64,000 nucleotides of DNA from Pseudomonas sp. S06B 330 (GTDB taxonomy: Bacteria > Pseudomonadota > Gammaproteobacteria > Pseudomonadales > Pseudomonadaceae). Each line of letters opens with the position of its first letter. The stretch's first letter is position 1. Made by a program: the position numbers and the translations under genes. The DNA lies in contig NZ_CP088149.1 of the NCBI RefSeq assembly GCF_002845275.2, positions 1,856,501 to 1,920,500 of the forward strand, given 5' to 3'. The notes beneath the pieces were generated by a model. It saw nothing but the letters and a program-made list of their open reading frames with translations. It had not been told where the DNA came from and ran no database searches. This document shows positions 1 through 7,256 of this stretch, piece after piece.

Positions 1-627
1 CAGCGAACTGCGTTGTTCGCGTTGCTGGGGCAGGGAAGCGTTCTCGATCATTGCCACGGGCGTATCGGCCGCCAAGCCGCCTGCCAGCAGTCCCTGCTGG
101 ACCTCGGCGAGTTTGCTCACGCCCATGTACACCACAAGCGTGGTGCCGCCTTGAGCGAGGCCTTGCCAGTTCAGCGGGCTGTCATCCTGAGTGTGCGCGG
201 TGAGCAGGGTTACGCCGCGGCTGACACCGCGCAAGGTCAGGGAAATCCCGCATTGGCTTGCGCCGGCAAGGCCCGCAGTAATGCCATTGACCAATTCAAC
301 CTCGATACCTTGAGCCTGCAGCCAGGCGGCTTCTTCTCCACCGCGGCCAAAGATGCACGGGTCGCCGCCTTTGAGCCGCGCTACGCAGCGGCCCTGACGG
401 GCATAGCGCAGCATCAGACGCTGGATGAACGCTTGCGGTGTGGAGCGGCAACCGCCGCGTTTGCCCACGGCGATTACCCGCGCCTGAGGGCAGTGTTCGA
501 GGATCAGTGGGTTGACCAGGTCATCGATCATGACCACGTCGGCCTCACTCAGGGCGCGTACCGCTTTGAGCGTCAACAGCTCCGGGTCGCCAGGTCCCGC
601 ACCAATTAGCCAGACTTTCGCTTTCAT
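1..627 (-). CDS. cobA: Uroporphyrinogen-III C-methyltransferase (SUMT), 3' end outside window
   Basis: SAM-dependent enzyme that methylates uroporphyrinogen III to precorrin-2, the branch to siroheme and cobalamin. The reading frame runs leftward from ATG at 627 and is still open at base 1, so only the first 209 codons are seen. The N-terminus carries the family signature GAGPGDPELLT (about residues 9-19), followed by LKGGDPCIFGRGGEE and a later VVYMGV motif typical of SUMT. It starts 25 bases after the kinase/phosphatase stop, so it is probably the last gene of the nasA transcript. That fits a supply of siroheme for assimilatory nitrite reductase. Identity is secure; the C-terminus cannot be assessed. 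Confidence 0.93.
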   Translation of the reverse strand, partial: MKAKVWLIGAGPGDPELLTLKAVRALSEADVVMIDDLVNPLILEHCPQARVIAVGKRGGCRSTPQAFIQRLMLRYARQGRCVARLKGGDPCIFGRGGEEAAWLQAQGIEVELVNGITAGLAGASQCGISLTLRGVSRGVTLLTAHTQDDSPLNWQGLAQGGTTLVVYMGVSKLAEVQQGLLAGGLAADTPVAMIENASLPQQREQRSSL

Positions 628-652
628 GGGTATTCCTCGTAGGCTCGGGCTG

Positions 653-2323
653 TCAGCCTTTTAGCAGGCAGATCAGTAGGATCAGGTTAAGTAGTAAGGA
701 CAGCAGCGCCACACCGCGCCAGACCTTAAGCGGTTCGCGCTCGAGCAGCGGGCGCGGACGGGCACTCAGCTGCTGACGCTCGCCTTGTTCAAGCAGCAAC
801 AGCCATTGCTCGGCGGTTTCGAAGCGTTGTTGCGGGTCGGCGAGCAGGGCTTGCGTCAGGTTGTGCTCCAGCCATGGCGGCACGTCGGGGCGATAGCGCG
901 CAGCACTGGCCGGTTGGCTGAAGCGTGGGCGCTGAAAGGCTTCGATCTCGCCATAGGGGTAGTGTCCGGTCAGCAGGTAGAACAGCGTTACGCCGACACT
1001 GTAGAGATCTTGTTGTGCACTGGGCGGCTCGCCGTCGAAGGCTTCCGGGGCAATAAACGAAGGGGTGCCTGGCAATTCGTGGACGCGGTCCTCGGAAAGG
1101 CCCGGGCAGAACGCCAGGCCAAAATCCAGCAGGCGCAGTTGGCCGTCATCACCCAGGTGCAGGTTTTCGGGTTTGATGTCGCGGTGCAGGATGTTGCGCC
1201 GGTGCAACAGGCCCACCGCCTGCAACAGTTGCTGGGCCAGTGATTGCCATTGCGCCAGGGGGAGTGGGCCAGAGTGGACGAACAATTGCGCCAAGGTCTG
1301 GCCTGGATATTCACTCATCACATAGTACAAGTGCTGGCGTTGGCTGGCCGGGTGTACCTCGGGGAAGTAACGTCCGGCGACCCGACGCAGGAACCATTCT
1401 TCGAGCAGTAGGCATTGCAGTGCCCCGGGTTCATCCGTGCGTTGTTCCGGCAGGGTTTTCAGTAGCCAGGCTTGCTGCTGGTTGTCATGGACGCGGTAAA
1501 GCAGTGACTGGCGGCTGTGGCTGAGCTGGGAGTCAACGGTCCAGCCATCGATCACTTGACCGTTGCGCAGGGCTGTCGGCAACGGCCATTGCTGCAGTTG
1601 CGCCAGGGAGTCGCCGAGGTTGTTTGTGCCCAGCCGATCGATGCGCACCAGCAATGCACTGGCGTTGTCCTGGCTGCCGCTGAGATGGGCGGAGCTGACC
1701 AGGGTCTGCGCCGCATCCTGCAGGTCAATCTGTTCGCGCAATACTGCCCTGATCTGCGATTCACTCAGGCTGGCCCAGACACCATCGCTCAACAGGACAA
1801 AACACTCGCCGGCCCGCAGGTCGCCTTCCAGGTAGTCAACCTGCAGGTGCTGATCAAGACCCAGCGCGCGCTTGAGCACATGCTGCATGCCCGGTTGATC
1901 CCATACATGATCTTCGCTGATGCGTTGCAGTTGCCCGGCGGCCCAGCGATAGATCCGGCAGTCGCCGACATGCGCCAAGGTGAAGCGTCGGCCACGGAGT
2001 ACCAGGGCGCTCAAGGTGGTCAGTAACGGCTGCCCGCCGCCGTTGACACGCAGCCAGCGGTTTTGCGCCAGCAGCAGGCGGTCCAGAGCCTGGGCCACAC
2101 CCCAGGTTGGCGGTGTGGCGTAATAGTCCAGGGCCAGTGCTTGCAGGCTCGCCCGTGCCGCCAGGCCGCCATCGGCGCACTGGCTGACGCCGTCGGCCAA
2201 GGCAAATAGGTAGCCTTTACTGGCGGCCAGTTCCGGGTTCGGCGTGACCAGGCGCAATGCGTCCTGGTTCTCCTCTCGTGGCCCGGTAGCGCTGGCGTGG
2301 GCGAAACTTAGTTGCAGGCTCAT
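653..2323 (-). CDS. Fused PP2C-type phosphatase / Ser-Thr protein kinase with C-terminal membrane anchor
   Basis: A 556-residue protein joining two opposing activities. Residues 1-240 are a PP2C domain: ENQD near 19, ADGV near 44, VGDCRIYR near 118, SDGVW, and SQDNAS, so the metal-binding aspartates are all present. Residues about 258-520 are a Hanks-type kinase with LLKTL (Lys near 288), HRDIKPEN near 380, DFG near 401 and APE near 425. The glycine-rich loop is degenerate, reading LSHSRQSLLYRV where GxGxxG is expected. Residues 533-553 form one transmembrane helix ending KG, placing both domains in the cytoplasm. It lies 9 bases after nasA in one operon. The link to nitrate assimilation is positional; its substrates are unknown. 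Confidence 0.9.
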   Translation of the reverse strand: MSLQLSFAHASATGPREENQDALRLVTPNPELAASKGYLFALADGVSQCADGGLAARASLQALALDYYATPPTWGVAQALDRLLLAQNRWLRVNGGGQPLLTTLSALVLRGRRFTLAHVGDCRIYRWAAGQLQRISEDHVWDQPGMQHVLKRALGLDQHLQVDYLEGDLRAGECFVLLSDGVWASLSESQIRAVLREQIDLQDAAQTLVSSAHLSGSQDNASALLVRIDRLGTNNLGDSLAQLQQWPLPTALRNGQVIDGWTVDSQLSHSRQSLLYRVHDNQQQAWLLKTLPEQRTDEPGALQCLLLEEWFLRRVAGRYFPEVHPASQRQHLYYVMSEYPGQTLAQLFVHSGPLPLAQWQSLAQQLLQAVGLLHRRNILHRDIKPENLHLGDDGQLRLLDFGLAFCPGLSEDRVHELPGTPSFIAPEAFDGEPPSAQQDLYSVGVTLFYLLTGHYPYGEIEAFQRPRFSQPASAARYRPDVPPWLEHNLTQALLADPQQRFETAEQWLLLLEQGERQQLSARPRPLLEREPLKVWRGVALLSLLLNLILLICLLKG

Positions 2324-2332
2324 GATCGGGTC

Positions 2333-3544
2333 TCAGACGCGTGCTGCAGTTACTGCAGCTGAGCCCCAGGTGGTGCGCCAGCGTTGTTTGACCCCATGCA
2401 GGCCGAACCAGGCCAGTACGCCAAGGCTGGCGAACAGCCACAGCCCTAATTGGTAATCACCACTGTGCTGCTTGATAGCGCCTAGGCCTGCGGCGAGCAG
2501 GAACCCACCGATACCGCCAGCCATGCCGATCAATCCGGTCATCACCCCGATCTCCTGGCGGAAGCGTTGCGGCACCAGTTGGAACACTGCGCCATTGCCT
2601 GCACCAAGCCCGAGCATGGCGCTGACGAATAAGGCCAAGGCGGCCACCGAGCTTGGCAGGTTGAAACCGACAGCGGCAATACAAATGGCCGCCACGGTGT
2701 ACATCGCCAGCAAGGTACGGATGCCGCCAAAGCGATCAGCCAGCGCGCCACCCAAGGGGCGCATCAGGCTGCCCGCGAAGACGCAGGCGGCAGTGTAATA
2801 GCCGGCCGTGACCGGGCTCAGGCCGTACTGGTCGTTAAAGTAGCCGGGCAGGGCGCTGGCCAGCCCGATAAAGCCGCCAAAGGTGACGCTGTAGAAAAAC
2901 ATGAACCACCAACTGTCGCGGTCACCCAGGGCCTTGAGGTAATCAGCCATGGCCTTGGGTTTGGGCCGTTGCGGGGCATTGCGCGCCAGCAGGGCGAACA
3001 GTGCCAGGGTCAGGAGCAGCGGAATCACGGCGAAGCCGAAGACAGAGTTCCAGCCAAAACTGGCAGCCAGCACCGGTGCCAGCAGCGCGGCGAACACCGT
3101 ACCGGAGTTGCCAGCGCCAGCAATGCCCATGGCCTTGCCTTGGTGCTGGGCCGGGTACCACTGCGAGGCCAGTGGCAGGGAGACAGCAAAGGAGGCGCCG
3201 GCGACGCCGAGGAAGACGCCGAGCAGCAGTGCCTGCTCATAACTGTGTATGCCCAGGTTCCAGGCGCAGAACAGAGCGATGATGACGATCACCTGGCCAA
3301 TCAGGCCGGCGGTTTTCGGGGACAGGCGATCGACCAGGATGCCCATGACAAACCGCAGGATGGCGCCGGCCAGGATCGGCGTGGCGACCATCAGCCCGCG
3401 TTGCTGGGTGGTCAGGTGCAGATCGGCCGCGATCTGTACCGCCATTGGGCCGAGCAGGTACCAGACCATGAAGCTGAGGTCGAAATACAAAAAGGCAGCG
3501 AACAGCGTGGGGATATGCCCGGACTTCCAGAAACTCGTATTCAT
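2333..3544 (-). CDS. nasA: Nitrate/nitrite MFS transporter NasA (NNP family)
   Basis: Major facilitator of the nitrate-nitrite porter family, 403 residues with about 12 membrane segments. The start chosen is ATG at 3544 (MNTSFWKSGH), preceded by GAGGTG. The open frame continues upstream to 3724, but that part lies in the untranslated leader, which carries the sigma-54 promoter and attenuator described separately. Family features include the N-terminal FLYFDLSFMVWYLLGP segment and the glycine-rich AGAGNSGTVFAALL stretch of helix 5. It imports nitrate or nitrite for assimilation. Expression is likely governed both by nitrogen status and by NasT-mediated antitermination of the leader. Confidence 0.93.
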   Translation of the reverse strand: MNTSFWKSGHIPTLFAAFLYFDLSFMVWYLLGPMAVQIAADLHLTTQQRGLMVATPILAGAILRFVMGILVDRLSPKTAGLIGQVIVIIALFCAWNLGIHSYEQALLLGVFLGVAGASFAVSLPLASQWYPAQHQGKAMGIAGAGNSGTVFAALLAPVLAASFGWNSVFGFAVIPLLLTLALFALLARNAPQRPKPKAMADYLKALGDRDSWWFMFFYSVTFGGFIGLASALPGYFNDQYGLSPVTAGYYTAACVFAGSLMRPLGGALADRFGGIRTLLAMYTVAAICIAAVGFNLPSSVAALALFVSAMLGLGAGNGAVFQLVPQRFRQEIGVMTGLIGMAGGIGGFLLAAGLGAIKQHSGDYQLGLWLFASLGVLAWFGLHGVKQRWRTTWGSAAVTAARV

Positions 3545-3595
3545 CGAACACCTCGTTGAACATTGCACTGCAGGTCGCGCCCTCAAGGGGCAGAA

Positions 3596-3649
3596 ACGAA
3601 AAAGACGCCGCCTCCCGACCCGCTGTGGCGAGGGGGATGCGACGTCTTT
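3596..3649 (-). terminator. Intrinsic attenuator in the nasA leader
   Basis: On the minus strand an 11-base arm, AAAGACGTCGC (3649-3639), pairs with GCGGCGTCTTT (3611-3601) with one wobble pair and is followed at once by a T-rich stretch. This gives a terminator hairpin about 55 bases before the nasA start and downstream of the putative promoter, so it is an attenuator, not the end of a gene. The second hexaloop hairpin is nested inside the stem. Confidence 0.75.
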
Positions 3650-3679
3650 GTCGTGAAGGGGCAACCGCCGTTGGCTACC
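3611..3679 (-). promoter_or_regulatory. ANTAR-type RNA target: two hexaloop hairpins in the nasA leader
   Basis: Reading the minus strand as RNA, the first hairpin (3679-3660) has a 7-bp stem closing the loop AACGGC at 3672-3667. The second (3636-3611) has a stem with two mismatches closing the loop ACAGCG at 3626-3621. Both six-base loops have A at position 1 and G at position 4, the known signature of RNAs bound by ANTAR proteins such as NasT. The nasT gene lies directly upstream. When NasT is free of NasS it is expected to bind here and let transcription pass the terminator. Confidence 0.72.
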
Positions 3680-3693
3680 AGTGCGATAGGTTG

Positions 3694-3709
3694 AGCAAGA
3701 TGTGGGCCA
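3694..3709 (-). promoter_or_regulatory. Putative sigma-54 promoter of nasA
   Basis: Minus-strand TGGCCC-N5-TTGCT matches the -24/-12 consensus TGGCAC-N5-TTGC(A/T) at all but one base. The predicted start near 3684 would give a leader of about 140 bases containing both hexaloop hairpins and the attenuator. Sigma-54 control is expected for nitrogen assimilation genes. Confidence 0.65.
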
Positions 3710-3723
3710 GAGTGCGTTAGGCA

Positions 3724-3856
3724 CTGTACGAAAAGCCTTGATACTCGGTGATGCTGCGTTGAAAACAGCCTCGGAATGCTCATTTACAACCCGTAAACTC
3801 CGCCTCCTCGGCTGTTTTCGCCTTGCCTGACCTTCGTCTCAAAACTTTTCATACAG
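3724..3856. repeat. 133-bp imperfect palindromic element between nasT and nasA
   Basis: The segment has dyad symmetry about base 3790. CTGTACGAAAAG at 3724-3735 mirrors CTTTTCATACAG at 3845-3856 with one mismatch. GAAAACAGCC at 3761-3770 mirrors GGCTGTTTTC at 3810-3819 exactly, and TTTAC/GTAAA flank the centre. It resembles a repeat I recall between genes in other Pseudomonas genomes, but only one copy is present here, so a mobile or MITE-like nature is inference. Confidence 0.6.
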
Positions 3857-3888
3857 AGCCTAGGGATGTGTTGGGGAATGCCGATAGA

Positions 3889-3950
3889 TTTTTGTTGTGT
3901 TTGAGATCGAGCGCCGCGCGGGCGGCGCTCGATCTCAAACACAACAAAAA
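3889..3950 (-). terminator. Terminator of nasST: perfect 29-bp inverted repeat
   Basis: Two 29-base arms (3889-3917 and 3922-3950) are perfectly complementary around a 4-base loop, GCGG. Each arm ends outward in five A or T bases, so termination could work in both directions. It begins 14 bases after the nasT stop. The arms are much longer than in a usual intrinsic terminator. Confidence 0.85.
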
Positions 3951-3964
3951 CGCACCGACAAGCC

Positions 3965-4540
3965 CTACCCAAGCAAATCACTCATAGCAATGATCTGCTC
4001 AGCCACCTGCACCAATTTCTGTTGCTTGCTCATGGCCTGGCGACGCATCAGCGTATAAGCCTGCTCTTCATTACAGTCCTTCATTTTCATCAACAGCCCC
4101 TTGGCCAGCTCGATGCGTTTTCGCTCGGCCAATTGCTGATCACGGGCCTGCAGTTGCGCCTTGAGCGCCTGGTCGCTCTCGAAACGGACCATCGCCACAT
4201 CGAGGATCGGCTGCAGTCGGGCGGCATGAATGCCTTCAACGATATAAGCGCTGACCCCCGCCTGGATCGCCTGGCGCATCACTGTCGGGTCATGCTCATC
4301 GGTAAACATGACAATGGGGCGCGGGCGGTCACGGCTGACCAGGATCACTTGCTCCATGACGTCACGGCCCGGTGATTCGGTATCAATCAGAACCACATCC
4401 GGGCGCACCGTTTCAACGCGTGTCGGCAGGTCGATGGTCAGCCCTGACTCATCAATAACCTCAAAACCCGCTTCAACCAGTGCGCACTTCAAGCGTCCGA
4501 CCTTCTTTGCGGTATCGTCGATCAACAGGATTCGCAGCAT
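3965..4540 (-). CDS. nasT: Nitrate-responsive antitermination regulator NasT (REC-ANTAR)
   Basis: A 191-residue RNA-binding response-regulator-like protein. Residues 1-120 are a receiver-type domain (LLIDD at 5-9, VVLIDTESP with Asp53 near the acceptor site). Residues about 125-185 are an ANTAR domain: a coiled region, then ERKRIELAKGLLMKMKDCNEEQAYTLMRR split over its three helices. NasT is held by NasS without nitrate or nitrite; when released it binds hexaloop hairpins in leader RNA and prevents termination. It starts 15 bases after nasS in the same operon, and a matching RNA target lies in the nasA leader. Confidence 0.93.
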   Translation of the reverse strand: MLRILLIDDTAKKVGRLKCALVEAGFEVIDESGLTIDLPTRVETVRPDVVLIDTESPGRDVMEQVILVSRDRPRPIVMFTDEHDPTVMRQAIQAGVSAYIVEGIHAARLQPILDVAMVRFESDQALKAQLQARDQQLAERKRIELAKGLLMKMKDCNEEQAYTLMRRQAMSKQQKLVQVAEQIIAMSDLLG

Positions 4541-4555
4541 AATGGCGTCCCCTTG

Positions 4556-5770
4556 TCAGCGATGGGCGTGGGCAGCAGGCGTTTCGGCCAGCGCGTGCAA
4601 GGCAAAACTGTGGGCGTAGCCTGCAGGGTCGCTGCCATCCCAATAGCAGCCATCAATCAGCTGGCTGCGGCGCATGATCTGTGCGTCGCACGGCACGCCG
4701 ATGGCGCTTGCAGCGTCGCGGTACAGCGCCAGTTGCTGCACCTGGCGCGCTACTGTCAGGTAATCGGGATCTTCACGCAGCAGGCCCCAGCGGCGGAACT
4801 GGGTCATGAACCACATGCCGTCGGACAGGTAGGGCAGGTTGGCCCGGCCCTGGTCGTGCAGGCGCAAGCCGTGAGGGTCGTGCCAGTGATTACCCAGGCC
4901 GTCGTGGTAGTCGCCGAGCAGGCGTGGTTCGATGCTACTCAAGGGCGCATCAAGGTAGGCATTGCCGCTGAGCAACTGGGCTGTGCTGCGACGGTTTTCC
5001 GGGCTCTGCTCGATGAATCGGCTGGCGGCCAGGATCGCCTTGATCAACGCCCTGGCCGTATTGGGGTACTGTTCGACAAAGACGCGGGTGCAACCCAGGA
5101 CTTTCTCCGGATGATCAGGCCAGACCGATTGGCTGGTGGCGAGTGTGAAGCCATGGCCCTGCGCGACGGCATCCGCAGACCAGGGTTCGCCGACACAAAA
5201 ACCGTCGATGCGCCCGGCCTGCAGGTGAGCGAGCATTTGTGCGGGCGGCACCACCACGCTGTTGACGTCATGCAAGGGGTGGATGCCTTGGCTGGCGAGC
5301 CAGTAGTACAACCACATGGCGTGAGTGCCCGTCGGAAAGGTCTGGGCAAAGGTCAGTTTTGTCCTGCTTTGGTGCACATAGCGCTCCAGCGCCTCGGGAC
5401 GGGTCACGCCTTGACGCTGTAGCGCCGCCGACAGATGGATGCCTTGGGCGTTCTGGTTCAGGCCCATCAGCACCGCCATGTCAGTGGCACGGGTGCCGCC
5501 AATGCCCAGGTGCACGGCATAGATCAACCCGTACAGGCTATGGGCGGCGTCCAGTTCGCCGTTGACCAGTTTGTCGCGCAAGCCGGCCCAGGAGCTCTGG
5601 CGTTTGAGGTTCAGGCTCAGGCCGTAGGGCTGGGCAAAGCCTTGGGTCGCGGCAACCACCACCGAGGCGCAGTCGCTCAGGGCCATGAAACCGATGTCCA
5701 GGCTGTGCTTTTCCGGCGCATCGCTGCCGTTGACCCAGGCCAGAGGAGAGAAGGGAATGTCGTTAGTCAC
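4556..5770 (-). CDS. nasS: Nitrate sensor NasS (NrtA/CmpA-like binding protein)
   Basis: A 404-residue protein of the nitrate/bicarbonate-binding family (NrtA, CmpA), with SDCASVVVAATQGF and PYGLSLNLKR near the N-terminus and a VGEPWSADAV segment in the middle. There is no signal peptide or lipobox, so it should be cytoplasmic, as expected for the sensory partner that sequesters NasT and does not take part in transport. It is transcribed leftward, divergent from pyrD, and is followed by nasT. A sigma-54 promoter match lies 65-80 bases upstream of its start. Confidence 0.92.
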   Translation of the reverse strand: MTNDIPFSPLAWVNGSDAPEKHSLDIGFMALSDCASVVVAATQGFAQPYGLSLNLKRQSSWAGLRDKLVNGELDAAHSLYGLIYAVHLGIGGTRATDMAVLMGLNQNAQGIHLSAALQRQGVTRPEALERYVHQSRTKLTFAQTFPTGTHAMWLYYWLASQGIHPLHDVNSVVVPPAQMLAHLQAGRIDGFCVGEPWSADAVAQGHGFTLATSQSVWPDHPEKVLGCTRVFVEQYPNTARALIKAILAASRFIEQSPENRRSTAQLLSGNAYLDAPLSSIEPRLLGDYHDGLGNHWHDPHGLRLHDQGRANLPYLSDGMWFMTQFRRWGLLREDPDYLTVARQVQQLALYRDAASAIGVPCDAQIMRRSQLIDGCYWDGSDPAGYAHSFALHALAETPAAHAHR

Positions 5771-5834
5771 AGTGTCGCGCCTGTATCGAAGGTCAGGCCG
5801 GGCCGCTCGCGCGGCCGGTGTCTAGACACAACAA

Positions 5835-5850
5835 AGCAACGCATATGCCA
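5835..5850 (-). promoter_or_regulatory. Putative sigma-54 promoter of nasST
   Basis: Minus-strand TGGCAT-N5-TTGCT differs from the TGGCAC-N5-TTGC(A/T) consensus at one position and keeps the essential GG and GC. The predicted start would lie near 5825, about 55 bases before the nasS ATG. Confidence 0.55.
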
Positions 5851-5882
5851 AGGCGGCGCTGTCCCCCGGACGATGCCACCTA

Positions 5883-5888
5883 TATAAT
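5883..5888 (+). promoter_or_regulatory. Likely -10 box of pyrD
   Basis: A perfect TATAAT lies 34 bases upstream of the pyrD ATG. The -35 region is poor (no clear TTGACA 16-18 bases upstream), so the exact promoter is uncertain. Confidence 0.5.
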
Positions 5889-5921
5889 CGCCCCCTCACT
5901 CACGTCGAGCTAAGCCCGCCC

Positions 5922-6944
5922 ATGTATACCCTGGCCCGCCAGCTGCTGTTCAAGCTCTCCCCGGAGACTTCCCACGACCTGTCCCTGGACCTGATCGGCG
6001 CCGGTGGCCGCCTGGGTCTGAACGGCCTGTTGACCAAGGCCCCGGCCTCGTTGCCAGTCACCGTCATGGGCCTGGAGTTCGCCAACCCCGTGGGTCTGGC
6101 GGCCGGCCTGGACAAGAACGGTGCGGCCATTGATGGTTTTGCCCAGCTGGGGTTCGGCTTTGTCGAGATCGGCACCGTCACGCCGCGTCCGCAGCCGGGC
6201 AATCCCAAGCCACGCCTGTTTCGCCTGCCGCAAGCTGAAGCGATCATCAACCGCATGGGCTTCAACAACCTGGGTGTTGATCACTTGCTTACGCGGGTGC
6301 AGGCGGCGAAATACCGCGGCATCCTCGGCATCAACATCGGCAAGAACTTCGACACCCCGGTCGAGCGCGCGGTGGACGATTACCTGATTTGCCTGGACAA
6401 GGTCTATAACCAGGCCAGCTACATCACCGTCAACGTCAGCTCGCCCAACACCCCGGGCCTGCGTAGCCTGCAGTTCGGCGATTCGCTTAAGCAATTGCTC
6501 GACGCCCTGGCCGAACGCCGTGGGCAACTGGCGGTGCAGCATGGCAAGCACGTACCGCTGGCAATCAAGATCGCACCGGACATGAGCGATGAAGAAACCG
6601 CACTGGTAGCGGCTGCATTGATCGAGTCGGGTATGGACGCGGTGATCGCGACCAACACCACGCTGGGTCGCGAAGGGGTAGAAGGTCTCCCCCATGGCGA
6701 TGAAGCCGGTGGCTTGTCGGGCGCGCCGGTCCTGGAGAAGAGCACCCACATCGTCAAGGTGCTGTCTGGCGAGCTGGGGGGTAAGTTGCCGATCATTGCC
6801 GCCGGTGGCATCACCGAGGGCAAGCACGCCGCGCAAAAAATTGCGGCCGGTGCCAGCCTGGTGCAAATCTATTCGGGGTTCATCTACAAGGGCCCGGCGC
6901 TGATTCGCGAGGCTGTGGACGCTATTGCCGCTATGCCGCGCTGA
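5922..6944 (+). CDS. pyrD: Dihydroorotate dehydrogenase (quinone), class 2
   Basis: Membrane-associated FMN enzyme that oxidises dihydroorotate to orotate with ubiquinone, the fourth step of pyrimidine synthesis. At 340 residues it has normal class-2 length. An N-terminal amphipathic segment ([19 protein letters not shown]) fits membrane docking. [13 protein letters not shown], the catalytic-serine motif [17 protein letters not shown] and AAGGI for FMN are all present. It is a single gene, divergent from nasS and convergent with rmf. Confidence 0.97.
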   Translation: MYTLARQLLFKLSPETSHDLSLDLIGAGGRLGLNGLLTKAPASLPVTVMGLEFANPVGLAAGLDKNGAAIDGFAQLGFGFVEIGTVTPRPQPGNPKPRLFRLPQAEAIINRMGFNNLGVDHLLTRVQAAKYRGILGINIGKNFDTPVERAVDDYLICLDKVYNQASYITVNVSSPNTPGLRSLQFGDSLKQLLDALAERRGQLAVQHGKHVPLAIKIAPDMSDEETALVAAALIESGMDAVIATNTTLGREGVEGLPHGDEAGGLSGAPVLEKSTHIVKVLSGELGGKLPIIAAGGITEGKHAAQKIAAGASLVQIYSGFIYKGPALIREAVDAIAAMPR

Positions 6945-6955
6945 ATCGCGGGCAT

Positions 6956-6980
6956 AAAAAAGGGCCCCTTGAAGGGGCCC
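6956..6980 (-). terminator. Terminator of rmf
   Basis: GGGCCCCTT at 6962-6970 pairs with AAGGGGCCC at 6972-6980. On the minus strand the hairpin is followed by a run of six T, so it terminates leftward rmf transcription. It lies 60 bases after the rmf stop and 12 bases past the convergent pyrD stop. Confidence 0.85.
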
Positions 6981-7040
6981 CTGGGCCGTAGCCCGCCGCC
7001 CGGATGGGGCGCGCATGGTTAATCGAAGTTAAATCCTCGC

Positions 7041-7256
7041 TCAGCCAACGGCGTGAAGTTCGTTGAGTCTATGAATACCCGCAGTGCCGGTCATACCGTC
7101 CCAGTTGTCGCCGCGTCCTTCGCGCCAGCCATTGATCCATGCCTGACGTACAGACGGTAGAGTAAAGGGGCAAAGCTCGCGGGATTTGCCGGTGACCCCA
7201 TATTGGTAGCCACGTGAAAATGCTCGTTCCAACGGATCACGCTTAAGTCTTCTCAT
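7041..7256 (-). CDS. rmf: Ribosome modulation factor
   Basis: A basic 71-residue protein that dimerises 70S ribosomes into inactive 100S particles in stationary phase or starvation. The family core is clear: RAFSRGYQYGVTGKSRELCPF and the following QAWINGWREGRGD. It is longer than the 55-residue E. coli protein by a C-terminal extension (GMTGTAGIHRLNELHAVG). The start at 7256 is preceded by GAGGG. It is monocistronic, with its own terminator, next to rlmKL, another ribosome-related gene. Confidence 0.95.
   Translation of the reverse strand: MRRLKRDPLERAFSRGYQYGVTGKSRELCPFTLPSVRQAWINGWREGRGDNWDGMTGTAGIHRLNELHAVG

Noticed and set aside
13..609. Rightward open frame at the left edge
   Set aside because: It is antisense to cobA, whose leftward frame shows clear SUMT motifs.
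3711..3725. AGTGC-GTTAG-GCACT palindrome next to the nasA promoter as an NtrC site
   Set aside because: The half-sites are in the reverse order of the NtrC consensus (TGCAC...GTGCA), so NtrC binding is not supported.
3784..3981. Leftward 65-codon frame across the nasT end and the 29-bp palindrome
   Set aside because: It is read through the terminator and half of the dyad element; no ribosome-binding site and no recognisable protein.
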